NCBI GenBank assembly: GCA_963820375.1
Contig: CAWFZX010000021.1
Span: 278,890-342,889 of the forward strand
DNA length: 64,000 nt
From: AWTP1-13 sp963820375
GTDB taxonomy: Bacteria > Pseudomonadota > Alphaproteobacteria > Rhizobiales > Hyphomicrobiaceae
Direction of reading: 5' to 3'
Below, in pieces: positions 17,775 through 27,250 of the stretch (position 1 is its first letter; the number at the start of each line of letters is the position of its first letter). Under the pieces are notes generated by a model, which was not told the DNA's origin, searched no databases, and worked only from the letters and a program-made list of their open reading frames with translations. The translations under genes and the position numbers were made by a program.

Positions 17775-18713
17775 ATGACAGCTATTTCCGCAGGCCAAGT
17801 CAAACAGCTGCGCGACCAGACCGGTGCCGGCATGATGGATTGCAAGACTGCCCTCACGGAGACGCAGGGCGACATGGAGCAGGCGGTCGATTGGCTGCGC
17901 AAAAAAGGCCTCTCGAAAGCTGCGACCAAGGCTGGCCGCGTCGCCGCGGAAGGTCTGGTCGGCGTCACCGTTGCCGCGGGCGCGGGCGCGATCGTGGAGG
18001 TGAACTCCGAAACCGATTTCGTGGCCCGCAATGACAAATTTCAGGACATGGTGCGCAAGATCGGCTCGGTGGCGGCCAAGGCCAACGGCGATCTGGCCAA
18101 GCTCTTGGCCATGCCGTTTCCCGGCTCGAGTGCCAGCGTTGAGGAACACGTCAAGGACATGGTGGCCACCATCGGCGAGAACATGTCGGTGCGGCGCACG
18201 GCGGCGCTGGCGGTGCCGGAAGGTGCGGTGGCCGACTACGTGCACAACAAGGCAGCCGACGGTCTGGGTAAGATCGGCGTGCTGGTGGCGGTTGAGAGCA
18301 AGGGCGAGCCGAAGGCAATCGCCGCCCTCGGCCGGCAACTGGCGATGCACGTCGCTGCGGCCAGCCCGGCGGCCGTGACCGCCGACGAGCTTGACCCGGC
18401 CTTGATCGCTAGAGAGCGCGCCATTTACACCGAGCAGGCAACGGCCAGCGGTAAGTCTGCCGACATTGTCGCCAAGATGGTGGAGGGGCGCCTGCGCAAG
18501 GAATTCTATCAGCAGGTCGTCCTCTTGCAGCAGACCTTCCTCGGTGCCGGCGGCGACGGCAAGGCGACCGTCGAGCAGGTCCTGAAGGAGGCTGAGAAGA
18601 CCGTCGGCGCGCCGATCAGAATTGCCAAGTTTGTGCGCTATGCTCTGGGTGAGGGCATCGATAAGAAGGATGGCGACTTCGCAGCCGAGGTCGCCAAGGC
18701 CGTGCGCGGATAG
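17775..18713 (+). CDS. tsf: Elongation factor Ts
   Basis: A 312-residue guanine-nucleotide exchange factor for EF-Tu. The N-terminal UBA-like domain carries VKQLRDQTGAGMMDCKTAL, and the core has VNSETDFVARNDKF and the H-hydrophobic-A-A-A repeat (AMHVAAASP). Length is normal for alphaproteobacteria. The ATG at 17775 follows rpsB by 82 bp, the conserved order rpsB-tsf. Confidence 0.96.
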   Translation: MTAISAGQVKQLRDQTGAGMMDCKTALTETQGDMEQAVDWLRKKGLSKAATKAGRVAAEGLVGVTVAAGAGAIVEVNSETDFVARNDKFQDMVRKIGSVAAKANGDLAKLLAMPFPGSSASVEEHVKDMVATIGENMSVRRTAALAVPEGAVADYVHNKAADGLGKIGVLVAVESKGEPKAIAALGRQLAMHVAAASPAAVTADELDPALIARERAIYTEQATASGKSADIVAKMVEGRLRKEFYQQVVLLQQTFLGAGGDGKATVEQVLKEAEKTVGAPIRIAKFVRYALGEGIDKKDGDFAAEVAKAVRG

Positions 18714-18877
18714 GGGAAAGTGGCTCAAATCCGCCGCGGCCAGCGCCGGCAGGCGGCCATGATTTGCGCACGGGCCGGTGCTCTGGTTATGTCTTGCTTT
18801 GCTAGGTGGTCGCGGGCCGGTGCCCACCGGTGTGCTGGTGTCTTTGTTATGGCTGGGATCGTTTCGGAACTGGTGTG

Positions 18878-19615
18878 ATGGCAGTCGCCTCGTCCCCTCC
18901 CCTGCGCTACCGACGCCTCTTGCTTAAGCTTTCCGGCGAGGCCCTGATGGGAGCGGGCGCTTACGGCATCGATATGAGGGTCGTGCAACGCCTGGCTTTG
19001 GATATCAAAGAGGCGATGGTGGCGGGTGCCGAGATTGCAGCCGTGGTGGGCGGAGGCAATATCTTTCGCGGCCTTGCTGGCGTCGCCAAGGGCATGGACC
19101 GGGCGACCGGCGACTATATGGGCATGCTGGCGACGGTGATGAATGCCCTGGCCCTGCAGAACGGTCTTGAGCAGGCGGGCGTGCAGGCGCGCGTGCTCTC
19201 GGCCATTCCGATGCCGACCATTTGCGAGGCTTTTGTGCGCTCCAAGGCATTGCATCACCTGGAGAACGGCCGGGTCGTGATTTTCGCGGCCGGTACCGGC
19301 AATCCCTACTTCACGACCGATACCACCGCGGCGCTGCGCGCGGTGGAAATGAACTGTGAAGTGCTCGCCAAAGCCACCCAGGTCGATGGTGTTTACTCGG
19401 CCGACCCCAAGCAGGACCCCAAGGCGGTGCGGCATGAGAGGCTGACCTATGCCGAAGTTCTGAGCCGGGATCTCAAGGTGATGGACGGGGCTGCCATCGC
19501 GCTTGCTCGCGACAACAATCTTCCGGTAATTGTGTTTTCGATCGAAGAACCCGGTAATCTAATCAAACTCTTGCGCGGCGAGGCCCTGTCCACGCTGGTT
19601 TCGGCCGCAGCATAA
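18878..19615 (+). CDS. pyrH: UMP kinase
   Basis: A 245-residue bacterial UMP kinase of the amino-acid-kinase fold. It shows RLLLKLSGEALMG (phosphate loop), VVGGGNIFRG, the UMP-binding AAGTGNPYFTTDTTAALRA and ATQVDGVYSADPK. It converts UMP to UDP in pyrimidine nucleotide supply. The ATG at 18878 directly precedes the conserved region; the longer open frame starts in the intergenic region. Same strand as tsf and frr. Confidence 0.96.
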   Translation: MAVASSPPLRYRRLLLKLSGEALMGAGAYGIDMRVVQRLALDIKEAMVAGAEIAAVVGGGNIFRGLAGVAKGMDRATGDYMGMLATVMNALALQNGLEQAGVQARVLSAIPMPTICEAFVRSKALHHLENGRVVIFAAGTGNPYFTTDTTAALRAVEMNCEVLAKATQVDGVYSADPKQDPKAVRHERLTYAEVLSRDLKVMDGAAIALARDNNLPVIVFSIEEPGNLIKLLRGEALSTLVSAAA

Positions 19616-19688
19616 TTGTCTGGAGGAGGGTGGTTGAGGCAGGTCGCGAGGGTTGCATGCGGACCCGCCATAGCGGAGATAACGTGTG

Positions 19689-20252
19689 ATGGCTGCCGGA
19701 AAATTCGACATTCAGGAACTTGAACGGCGCATGCGCGGGGCCCTTGACTCACTGAAAAAGGAGTTCGCGGGCCTGCGCACCGGGCGCGCCAGCGTGCATT
19801 TTCTCGACCCTGTGGTGGTCAACGTCTACGGTGCGCGCATGCCGCTCAACCAGGTGGCGACGGTGTCGACGCCGGATGCGCGCACAATTTCCGTGCAGGT
19901 TTGGGACCGCAGCCAGGTCAGTGCGGTGGAGAAGGCGATCCGCGAAGCCAACCTCGGTCTCAACCCGGTGGTCGACGGCGCCTTGATCAGGCTTCCCATT
20001 CCCGCGCTGACCTCGGAGCGACGCCAGGAGCTTGTGAAAGTCGCTCACAAATACGCTGAGCATGCCCGGGTGGCTGTACGCAATGTGCGCCGCGACGGCA
20101 TGGAACTGCTCAAGCGTCTCGACAAGGACGGCCAGATGAGCGAGGACGATCATCACAAGAATTCAAGCAAGGTGCAGGATCTGACCGATAAGCTCGTCAA
20201 GGAGGTCGACCAGTCGCTGGCTAGCAAGGAAGCCGAGATCAAGCAGGTATGA
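19689..20252 (+). CDS. frr: Ribosome recycling factor
   Basis: A 187-residue RRF: LRTGRASVHFLDPVVVNVYG, PLNQVATVSTPDARTISVQ, the AIREANLGLNPVVDG motif and the C-terminal helices (VAVRNVRRDGMELLKRLDKDG, KVQDLTDKLVKEVDQSL). With EF-G it splits post-termination ribosomes. ATG at 19689; a GTG three bases earlier is in frame. It lies 73 bp after pyrH, the usual order. Confidence 0.96.
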   Translation: MAAGKFDIQELERRMRGALDSLKKEFAGLRTGRASVHFLDPVVVNVYGARMPLNQVATVSTPDARTISVQVWDRSQVSAVEKAIREANLGLNPVVDGALIRLPIPALTSERRQELVKVAHKYAEHARVAVRNVRRDGMELLKRLDKDGQMSEDDHHKNSSKVQDLTDKLVKEVDQSLASKEAEIKQV

Positions 20253-20344
20253 CGGTTGCGTGCTGGGACTGCCGACCGCGGCGGGGGCGTGGATTGACAC
20301 GAACGGCCGTCGGCGGGGCGAGGCTGGGGCATGATGCCTGATCC

Positions 20345-21100
20345 ATGAACGAGCAGAACAAACGAGCGGTCTGGCAGGCGGGCGCGCAGGTGCCGCGCCA
20401 TGTCGCCATCATCATGGATGGCAATGGCCGCTGGGCAAGCGAGCGCGGGCTGCCGCGCTCGGAGGGACATCGGCGCGGCGTCGAAGCCGTGCGGCGCACC
20501 GTGCGTGCGGCGATGGAAATGGGCATCCAGTACCTGACGATCTACAGCTTTTCGTCAGAGAATTGGTCCCGGCCCGCCAGTGAAGTCGACGATCTCATGG
20601 GGCTGATGAAACGCTTCATCCGCCGCGATTTGGCCGAGCTGCATCGCAATGGTGTGCGCGTGAGCGTGATCGGCGAACGTACCGGTGTGGACCCCGAGCT
20701 GTTGGGTCTGATGGACGAATCCGTGAGCCTGACCTGCCGCAACACGGCAATCAATCTGATGATCGCCTTCAACTACGGGTCGCGTGCCGAGATCGCCAAA
20801 GCGGCCCGTCGACTGGCCGAGCGCGTGCTCGAGGGGACAATCAAACTTGACGCGATCACCCCCGATGCGCTGGCGGCCGAGCTCGATACGCAGGGCGTAC
20901 CGGATCCAGATCTGCTGATTCGCACCAGCGGCGAGCTGCGGCTGTCCAATTTTCTGCTTTGGCAGTCTGCCTATACCGAGTTCGTCTTCCTCGATGCTTA
21001 TTGGCCCGAGTTCGGGTGCGAACTGCTCAGGCACGCCATCGACGAGTTCCGCGGGCGGCAGCGCCGCTTCGGGGGCGTTGCAACGCAGTCGACCGCCTAA
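20345..21100 (+). CDS. uppS: Isoprenyl transferase (undecaprenyl diphosphate synthase)
   Basis: A 251-residue cis-prenyltransferase. The catalytic Asp is in HVAIIMDGNGRWASERGL, followed by RSEGHRRG, the FSSENWSRP loop and the isopentenyl-diphosphate site RTSGELRLSNFLLWQSAYTE. It builds the C55 lipid carrier for peptidoglycan and O-antigen units. It is followed 29 bp later by cdsA in the same direction. Confidence 0.95.
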   Translation: MNEQNKRAVWQAGAQVPRHVAIIMDGNGRWASERGLPRSEGHRRGVEAVRRTVRAAMEMGIQYLTIYSFSSENWSRPASEVDDLMGLMKRFIRRDLAELHRNGVRVSVIGERTGVDPELLGLMDESVSLTCRNTAINLMIAFNYGSRAEIAKAARRLAERVLEGTIKLDAITPDALAAELDTQGVPDPDLLIRTSGELRLSNFLLWQSAYTEFVFLDAYWPEFGCELLRHAIDEFRGRQRRFGGVATQSTA

Positions 21101-21129
21101 CCCTGGCAGGCGGGCAAGGGGCCGAGCCG

Positions 21130-22002
21130 ATGAGCGATCACAGCGAGCCAGGCGGCGAGGATGCTCCCCCGCGCGTGGGCATCGCCTGGCTGGGCGGGGA
21201 CTTTCCGACCCGCCTCGTCTCGGGCCTTGCCATGGCAGCGGTCGCTGCCGCTGGCCTGTTCGCAGGCGAGGTCGCCTTCAAGGCCTTGGTCTTTGTGGTG
21301 GCGCTGCTGCTGAGCTGGGAATGGGGCCGCCTGGTGCATGGCCGCGGCGGCGACATCGTGGTTGCGGTCCATATCGGGGCGGCCGCCCTGGCGGTGGGGT
21401 TGGCGGCCCTGGGCTTCGTCGGCCTCGGCCTGCTGGCGCTGCCGATCGGCGCGATCTTGGCTATGCTCTTGAGCCTTGGCCGTCACAGTTTGTCCGCCGC
21501 GCTCGGGGTGTTTTATGCCGGTCTGCCCGCGGTCACGCTGATCTGGTTGCGGTCCGATCCAACCTACGGCCTGCGGGCGGCCATCTTTGTCATTGTTGTC
21601 GTGGTTGCCTCCGATACCGGCGCTTTCCTGGCCGGTAGAGGGCTGGCGGGACCGAAGCTGTGGCCTAGCGTCTCGCCCAACAAGACCTGGGCAGGCCTCT
21701 GCGGAGGCGTGCTTGCCGGCGCAATCCTTGGAAGTCTCATGGCTTTTGCCGTGCCGGGCGCCTCGGCGCTGCGGCTGGGAGCCACGGCCGCGGTCCTCGC
21801 CTTTCTGGCGCAAATGGGCGATCTTATGGAATCGGCGATCAAACGCCGATTTGGCGCCAAGGACACGAGCGCCCTGATACCAGGCCATGGTGGTATAATG
21901 GATCGCGTTGACGGGCTGGTGATCGCGGCGACAGCGGCGGGCTTGGCCGGGTTTTTTCTTAACGTGCATTCGCCGGCACGTGCGCTGCTGCTGGGGTATT
22001 GA
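21130..22002 (+). CDS. cdsA: Phosphatidate cytidylyltransferase
   Basis: A 290-residue membrane enzyme with about seven helices. The CDP-diglyceride synthetase signature is at the end: SPNKTWAGLCGG then AQMGDLMESAIKRRFGAKDTSALIPGHGGIMDRVDG. It makes CDP-diacylglycerol for phospholipid synthesis. The stop overlaps the next gene's start (TGATG). The N-terminal 20 residues are polar and cytoplasmic. Confidence 0.94.
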   Translation: MSDHSEPGGEDAPPRVGIAWLGGDFPTRLVSGLAMAAVAAAGLFAGEVAFKALVFVVALLLSWEWGRLVHGRGGDIVVAVHIGAAALAVGLAALGFVGLGLLALPIGAILAMLLSLGRHSLSAALGVFYAGLPAVTLIWLRSDPTYGLRAAIFVIVVVVASDTGAFLAGRGLAGPKLWPSVSPNKTWAGLCGGVLAGAILGSLMAFAVPGASALRLGATAAVLAFLAQMGDLMESAIKRRFGAKDTSALIPGHGGIMDRVDGLVIAATAAGLAGFFLNVHSPARALLLGY

Positions 22003-23273
22003 TGATGGGCGCAAGAGCGGCGGTGAGGAGCGGCGAAAGGTCGGCAACCCCGCGGTCGACGAGCGGGCTCGGGGCAGCGCCCCAGGGTGCCGTCAAAAGC
22101 GTCAGCGTGCTGGGGGCCACCGGCTCGGTGGGACAGAGCACGCTCGATCTGATTGGCCGAAACGCCAATCGCTTCAAGATCGTGGCCTTGACCGCCAACC
22201 ACAATGCAGAGCGTCTGGCAGAACTTGCCGTTCAGCATGGCGCTGAGCTCGCCGTGATTGCCGAGGAAAGCCAATACAACCTCCTAAAAGAGCGGTTGGC
22301 GGGAACCGGCATCGCGGTGGCAGCCGGGATGGCGGGATTAATCGAGGCGGCGTTGCGGCCGGTCGATTGCGTCATGGCGGGCATCATGGGTGCCGCCGGC
22401 TTGCGTCCCACCCTTGCAGCCGTGTCGCAGGGCCGCCGGGTTGCCCTCGCCAACAAGGAATGCCTGGTGTCGGCGGGCGAGATCTTCATGGATGCCGTGC
22501 GCGCGGCGGGAACCGAGCTGATCCCCGTCGACTCCGAACACTCGGCGGCCTTCCAGGCGATTGCCGGGGCGGCACCCGATAGCATCGAACGGATCATTCT
22601 GACCGCCTCCGGTGGGCCATTTCGGACTTGGAGCACAGAGCAGCTGGCGCTGGCGACGCCCAAGGAGGCGCTCCGGCACCCGAACTGGTCGATGGGGCCG
22701 AAGATCACCATCAATTCGGCAACCTTGATGAACAAGGGTCTGGAATTGATCGAGGCCTATCATCTGTTTCGGGTCGAAGCCGAGAAACTGGAAATTGTTG
22801 TGCACCCCCAATCAATTATTCATGCCCTCGTCGGCTACCGGGATGGCTCGATGCTGGCCCAACTGTCGAGCCCGGACATGCGCACGCCGATTGCCCTGAG
22901 CCTGGCCTGGCCGCAGCGCATGGCGGCGCCCACCAAGCGGCTTGATCTGGTCGAATTGGCACAACTGAGCTTCGAGAAACCCGATGAACACCGCTTCCAG
23001 GCCATTGGGCTGGCCCGCCAGGTGATGCGGCGGGGCGGTATGGCACCGGCCGTCCTCAATGCCGCCAATGAGATCGCGGTTGCGGCCTTTCTGGCAGGGC
23101 GCATCGGGTTCCTTCAAATTGCCCAACTTGTAGCGGAGACGCTGGCGGAAGGGGAGGCCTGCGGTCTCCTCGTGGAAAGCGCGGACTTGAGCGCGGTGCT
23201 TGAGACAGACGCGGCAACCCGTCGGCTGGCGCTGAATTTGCTGGACAGGGGACGTCTGCCGGGTGCCGCATAG
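22002..23273 (+). CDS. dxr: 1-deoxy-D-xylulose 5-phosphate reductoisomerase
   Basis: A 423-residue enzyme of the methylerythritol phosphate pathway. NADPH binds GATGSVGQSTLDLI; the active site includes ALANKECLVSAGE, VDSEHSAAFQ, TASGGPFR and NWSMGPKITINSATLMNKGLE, and HPQSIIHALV. The protein has about 30 extra N-terminal residues before the fold begins, so an internal start is possible, but the TGATG overlap with cdsA supports ATG 22002. It supplies isoprenoid precursors for UppS upstream. Confidence 0.95.
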   Translation: MMGARAAVRSGERSATPRSTSGLGAAPQGAVKSVSVLGATGSVGQSTLDLIGRNANRFKIVALTANHNAERLAELAVQHGAELAVIAEESQYNLLKERLAGTGIAVAAGMAGLIEAALRPVDCVMAGIMGAAGLRPTLAAVSQGRRVALANKECLVSAGEIFMDAVRAAGTELIPVDSEHSAAFQAIAGAAPDSIERIILTASGGPFRTWSTEQLALATPKEALRHPNWSMGPKITINSATLMNKGLELIEAYHLFRVEAEKLEIVVHPQSIIHALVGYRDGSMLAQLSSPDMRTPIALSLAWPQRMAAPTKRLDLVELAQLSFEKPDEHRFQAIGLARQVMRRGGMAPAVLNAANEIAVAAFLAGRIGFLQIAQLVAETLAEGEACGLLVESADLSAVLETDAATRRLALNLLDRGRLPGAA

Positions 23274-23323
23274 GCGGCACTCCAGCGCAACGTCATTAAC
23301 GCGGAAGTTCGGAGGCGCTGCCA

Positions 23324-24544
23324 ATGGCCATTTTGCTGGGTGGATTGACGGGCTTACTCGACCTGGAAATCTGCATGGGAACATGCATCACCCTGGGCCG
23401 GATCCTCGAGCAGATGTGGGGCTTTCTTGCCGTCCTGGTCCCATTCCTGTTCGTCCTGACGGTCGTCGTGTTTATCCACGAGCTCGGCCATTTCCTGGTG
23501 GCGCGCTGGTGCGGGGTGCGCGTCAAGGCCTTTTCGATCGGCTTTGGGCGGGAGATTTTTGGTTTCTGGGACCGCCATGGCACGCGCTGGCGGGTGGCCT
23601 GGGTGCCCCTCGGCGGCTATGTGAAATTCATGGATGACGAGAACAGCGCCAGCGCGCCATCGCGCGAGGCGCTGACGCGGCTGACGGAGGAGGAGCGCGC
23701 CGGGGCCTTTCAGACCAAGCCATTGGCCTCGCGCGCGGCCATCGTCGCGGCCGGCCCGGTGGCGAACTTTCTGCTTGCCATTGTCATCTTTGCGTTGACG
23801 TTTACGGTCGTGGGCGTGCACGTCACCGCGCCGCGGGTCGATGAGCTGGTGCCCGGTGGCGCAGCCGAGGCTGCGGGTTTCAAGCCGGGGGACCTGATCC
23901 TCAGCATCGACGGCTCCCAGATCGAGACCTTCACCGACATGCAGCGCCTTGTCAGTGGCAGCGCCGATCGCGAGTTGACCTTTCTGGTAGACCGCGACGG
24001 GCGCGTCCTGACCCTCAAGGCCACCCCGGCCCGGCGCGAGATTTCGGATCGTTTCGGCAACAAGACGCGGCAGGGCATGATCGGGATCCGCCGCAATGCC
24101 GCGCAGGAGGACTGGAAGTACCAGCGCTACGGGCCAATCGAGTCCATCGGGCTGGGGGTACGCGAAACCTTTTTTATCGTCACGCGCACGCTGTCCTACC
24201 TCAGCGATGTGGTGATGGGCCGGGAATCGGCTGATCAGCTCGGCGGGCCGATCCGCATCGCCGAGGTGTCCGGACAGGTGGCGAGCGTCGGCTTCGTGCC
24301 GCTGCTCAATCTGACGGCGGTGTTGTCGGTGAGCATCGGCCTGATCAATCTGTTCCCCATTCCCTTGCTCGACGGCGGTCACCTTTTGTTCTATCTGATC
24401 GAGGCCGTGCGACGCAAACCGCTGAGTGACCGCACCCAGGAGATCGGTTTTCGTATCGGTTTGGCCGTCGTGCTTATGCTCATGATGTTTGCGACCTGGA
24501 ACGATTTGGGCATTGTCCGCAGGTGGCTCGGGGTCATTGGTTAG
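23324..24544 (+). CDS. rseP: RseP-type site-2 (RIP) zinc metalloprotease
   Basis: A 406-residue integral membrane protease. The zinc site HELGH lies in the first helix (VVVFIHELGHFLVARWCGV), a PDZ domain spans about residues 170-250 (VPGGAAEAAGFKPGDLILSIDG), and the third ligand is in NLFPIPLLDGGHLLFYLIEA. Members cleave anti-sigma factors and signal-peptide remnants in the inner membrane. A GGAG ribosome site precedes ATG 23324. As in most alphaproteobacteria it is located between dxr and bamA. Confidence 0.95.
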   Translation: MAILLGGLTGLLDLEICMGTCITLGRILEQMWGFLAVLVPFLFVLTVVVFIHELGHFLVARWCGVRVKAFSIGFGREIFGFWDRHGTRWRVAWVPLGGYVKFMDDENSASAPSREALTRLTEEERAGAFQTKPLASRAAIVAAGPVANFLLAIVIFALTFTVVGVHVTAPRVDELVPGGAAEAAGFKPGDLILSIDGSQIETFTDMQRLVSGSADRELTFLVDRDGRVLTLKATPARREISDRFGNKTRQGMIGIRRNAAQEDWKYQRYGPIESIGLGVRETFFIVTRTLSYLSDVVMGRESADQLGGPIRIAEVSGQVASVGFVPLLNLTAVLSVSIGLINLFPIPLLDGGHLLFYLIEAVRRKPLSDRTQEIGFRIGLAVVLMLMMFATWNDLGIVRRWLGVIG

Positions 24545-24783
24545 AATCAGAATTTGTGACGTAATCTTGCCACTTCCAACGTGAGGCGAAGACCGGTAAA
24601 CGAGAGATTGACCGCACGGTACACTACGTGGTCGACGTCGGCTCGGGGAGAGGGCCGCAGTCGTTCCAGCGAGGCGTGGGCGCCGTGAGGATGCTTTGTG
24701 GACGCCATGTGGAAAAGCACCCACCTGACGCCGACGGGTAGGGCGCGCACGAGGGGATCGGCGACGAAAGGCAGACGGGACGA

Positions 24784-27159
24784 ATGCCTTATTCTGCGAT
24801 GGGCAGATCGAGGGGTTGGGGACGCCTCGTAGCCTTGGTGATGTGGCTTTTGGCGGCGGCCGCCATTGAGCCCGTATTGTTGGCGTTGCCGGCCGAAGCG
24901 CAAGGCAGCGCCATTCGGGAAATCCGTGTCGCCGGCAACCGCCGGGTCGAGCCCGAAACCGTCCGCACCTATCTCAAATTCAATGTTGGCGATGCCTATG
25001 ACGCCGGCAAAGTCGACCAGTCGATCCGGGCGCTGTTCGCAACCGGGCTCTTTGCCGATGTGCGCATCGATCGCGCCGGCAATGGCGTGGTTGTGACGGT
25101 GGTGGAAAATCCGGTCGTCAACCAGGTGGCATTCGAAGGCAATAAAGAGGTCGACAAGGACACGCTCAAGAACGAGGTACAACTCAAGCCGCGCTCGGTT
25201 TTCACCCGCGCCAAGGCGCAAGCTGACGTGCAACGCGTGCTCGACGTTTATCGCCGCCAGGGGCGATTCGCGGCGTCTGTCGAGCCGAAAATCATCGAGC
25301 TCGACAGCAATCGCATCAATCTCGTGTTCGAGATCGACGAGGGCAACGCCACCAAGGTCAAGGCCATCAACTTCGTCGGCAACCGGGCGTTTTCCGATTC
25401 GCAATTGCGCGACATCATTACGACCAGCCAGTCCGGCCTGCTCGATTTCCTGAAGGGCACCAACATCTACGATCCCGACCGGCTGACCCTCGATCGTGAG
25501 CTGTTGCGGCAATATTACCTGAAGAACGGTTATGCGGACGCGCGTGTGATCACGGCGGGCGCAGAGCTCGATCGGGATGGATCGGGGTTTTACATCTCAT
25601 TCGTCCTGGAAGAGGGTGAACTGTTCAGCTTCGGTGCGATGCAAATCGAATCCGCGCTGCCCATCGACACCAACCTGTTGCGCGCGGAATTGCTGACCCA
25701 CAGCGGGGCGACCTACGATCAATCGCTGATGGATAAAACCGTCGAGCGGCTGACCCTCGTGGCCTCCGAACAGGGCTACGCCTTCGTGCGCGTTCGTCCC
25801 AGGGCCGAGCGGGATGCAACCGGGCGCGCCATCAACGTCACCTACGTGGTCGATGAAGGCCCACGCGTCTATATCGAACGCATCAACGTCAACGGCAACC
25901 TGCGCACGCAAGATTACGTGGTGCGCCGGGAATTCCGCCTGGCGGAAGGCGATGCCTACAATCCGCTGATGGTCGACAAGGCCAAGAAGCGATTGCAGTA
26001 CCTCGGGTACTTCAAGACGGTCGATATCAAGCGACGGCCGGGGTCGGCGGCCGACCGTATCATTTTGGACGTCGACCTGGTTGAGCAGTCCACCGGCGAG
26101 CTGTCGTTCGGCGCCGGCTATTCGACCAGCGAAGGTGTCATCGGCGATGTCAGCATCACGGAGCGCAATCTGCTCGGGCGCGGTCAGTTCTTGCGCTTGC
26201 GCCTGGCGGGCTCGGCCGAGCGCTTGCAGGTCGATCTCAGTTTCACCGAGCCGCGCTTCCTGGGCTACAATCTCGCCGCCGGCTTCGACCTCTTTCACAA
26301 GGACGTGAACCTCTCGAGCCTGTCCTCGTTTCGCACCAAAACAACCGGTGGTTCTCTGCGCCTTGGTTTCCCGCTCACAGAAAATCTGTGGCTCACCAAC
26401 AGCTATACGCTGGCCACCAGCGAAATCTTCGATGTCTCGGAATTTGCCTCATTCGCAATCCGGCAAGCCCAAGGCGAGGCGATCACCTCCTCGTGGGGCA
26501 CCAGCCTGGCCTGGGACGGGCGCAACCATCCCAAGAACCCCACCAAGGGTTATTACTTGACGGTTGGCACCGAATTCGCTGGGCTCGGCGGCGACGTGCA
26601 ATATGCGCGCGCCAGCGCCGAGGGTCGCGTCTACTACCCGATCACCGACAAGATCACTTTCGTTGGGCGCGCCATGGCCGGCCATATCGAAGGCTGGGGC
26701 GGCCAGGACGTGCGCTTGATCGATTTGTTCTACAAGGGTGGCGAGACCATTCGCGGCTTCGATCGCGGTGGCTTCGGCCCGCGCGACCTGGTGACCAATG
26801 ACGCGCTGGGTGGCACGACCTTCTGGGCTGCCACTGCGGAGGTGCGTTTCCCCATTCCGTTCATTCCGCAGGAGCTCGGCATGAGCGCGGCCGCCTTCGT
26901 CGACGCTGGCTCGCTGTTTGGCGCCGGCGCCGACGCCAAGGCGTTCAATGACCAGACGCTGTGCCCGCCGGCTGTTGTCGTCCCGCCGGCCACAGGCGTC
27001 TGCTTGGCCGACTCCAACGCCGTTCGCGCGTCGGCGGGCGCCAGCATCATCTGGGAATCGCCGCTTGGGCCGCTGCGGCTCGATATCTCCAAACCCTTCC
27101 TCAAAGAGCGTTTCGACGACGAACAGCTCATTCGTTTTGGCGCGTCCACCCGCTTCTAG
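24784..27159 (+). CDS. bamA: Outer-membrane assembly factor BamA
   Basis: A 791-residue protein: signal peptide (about 1-40, ending LPAEAQG), five POTRA repeats (for example IREIRVAGNRRVEPETVRTY, VNQVAFEGNKEVDKDTLKNE, VKAINFVGNRAFSDSQLRD) and a 16-strand barrel with the late FSIG-type strand and C-terminal aromatic residue (LIRFGASTRF). BamA inserts beta-barrel proteins into the outer membrane. The upstream 239-bp gap after rseP could hold a promoter. No skp/ompH gene lies between bamA and lpxD, unlike in enterobacteria. Confidence 0.95.
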   Translation: MPYSAMGRSRGWGRLVALVMWLLAAAAIEPVLLALPAEAQGSAIREIRVAGNRRVEPETVRTYLKFNVGDAYDAGKVDQSIRALFATGLFADVRIDRAGNGVVVTVVENPVVNQVAFEGNKEVDKDTLKNEVQLKPRSVFTRAKAQADVQRVLDVYRRQGRFAASVEPKIIELDSNRINLVFEIDEGNATKVKAINFVGNRAFSDSQLRDIITTSQSGLLDFLKGTNIYDPDRLTLDRELLRQYYLKNGYADARVITAGAELDRDGSGFYISFVLEEGELFSFGAMQIESALPIDTNLLRAELLTHSGATYDQSLMDKTVERLTLVASEQGYAFVRVRPRAERDATGRAINVTYVVDEGPRVYIERINVNGNLRTQDYVVRREFRLAEGDAYNPLMVDKAKKRLQYLGYFKTVDIKRRPGSAADRIILDVDLVEQSTGELSFGAGYSTSEGVIGDVSITERNLLGRGQFLRLRLAGSAERLQVDLSFTEPRFLGYNLAAGFDLFHKDVNLSSLSSFRTKTTGGSLRLGFPLTENLWLTNSYTLATSEIFDVSEFASFAIRQAQGEAITSSWGTSLAWDGRNHPKNPTKGYYLTVGTEFAGLGGDVQYARASAEGRVYYPITDKITFVGRAMAGHIEGWGGQDVRLIDLFYKGGETIRGFDRGGFGPRDLVTNDALGGTTFWAATAEVRFPIPFIPQELGMSAAAFVDAGSLFGAGADAKAFNDQTLCPPAVVVPPATGVCLADSNAVRASAGASIIWESPLGPLRLDISKPFLKERFDDEQLIRFGASTRF

Positions 27160-27250
27160 CCCGCGCTGCCTGACCATCGTGTACCTCCTCCAGCCCGGCA
27201 ACGCCCCTTGGGGTGGCGACAATCCGCACGGCTGCGGATAAGGTACGGCG

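Noticed and set aside
23354..24724. 456-codon minus-strand ORF opposite rseP
   Set aside because: Antisense to a gene with all RseP motifs; composition is that of a high-GC shadow frame.
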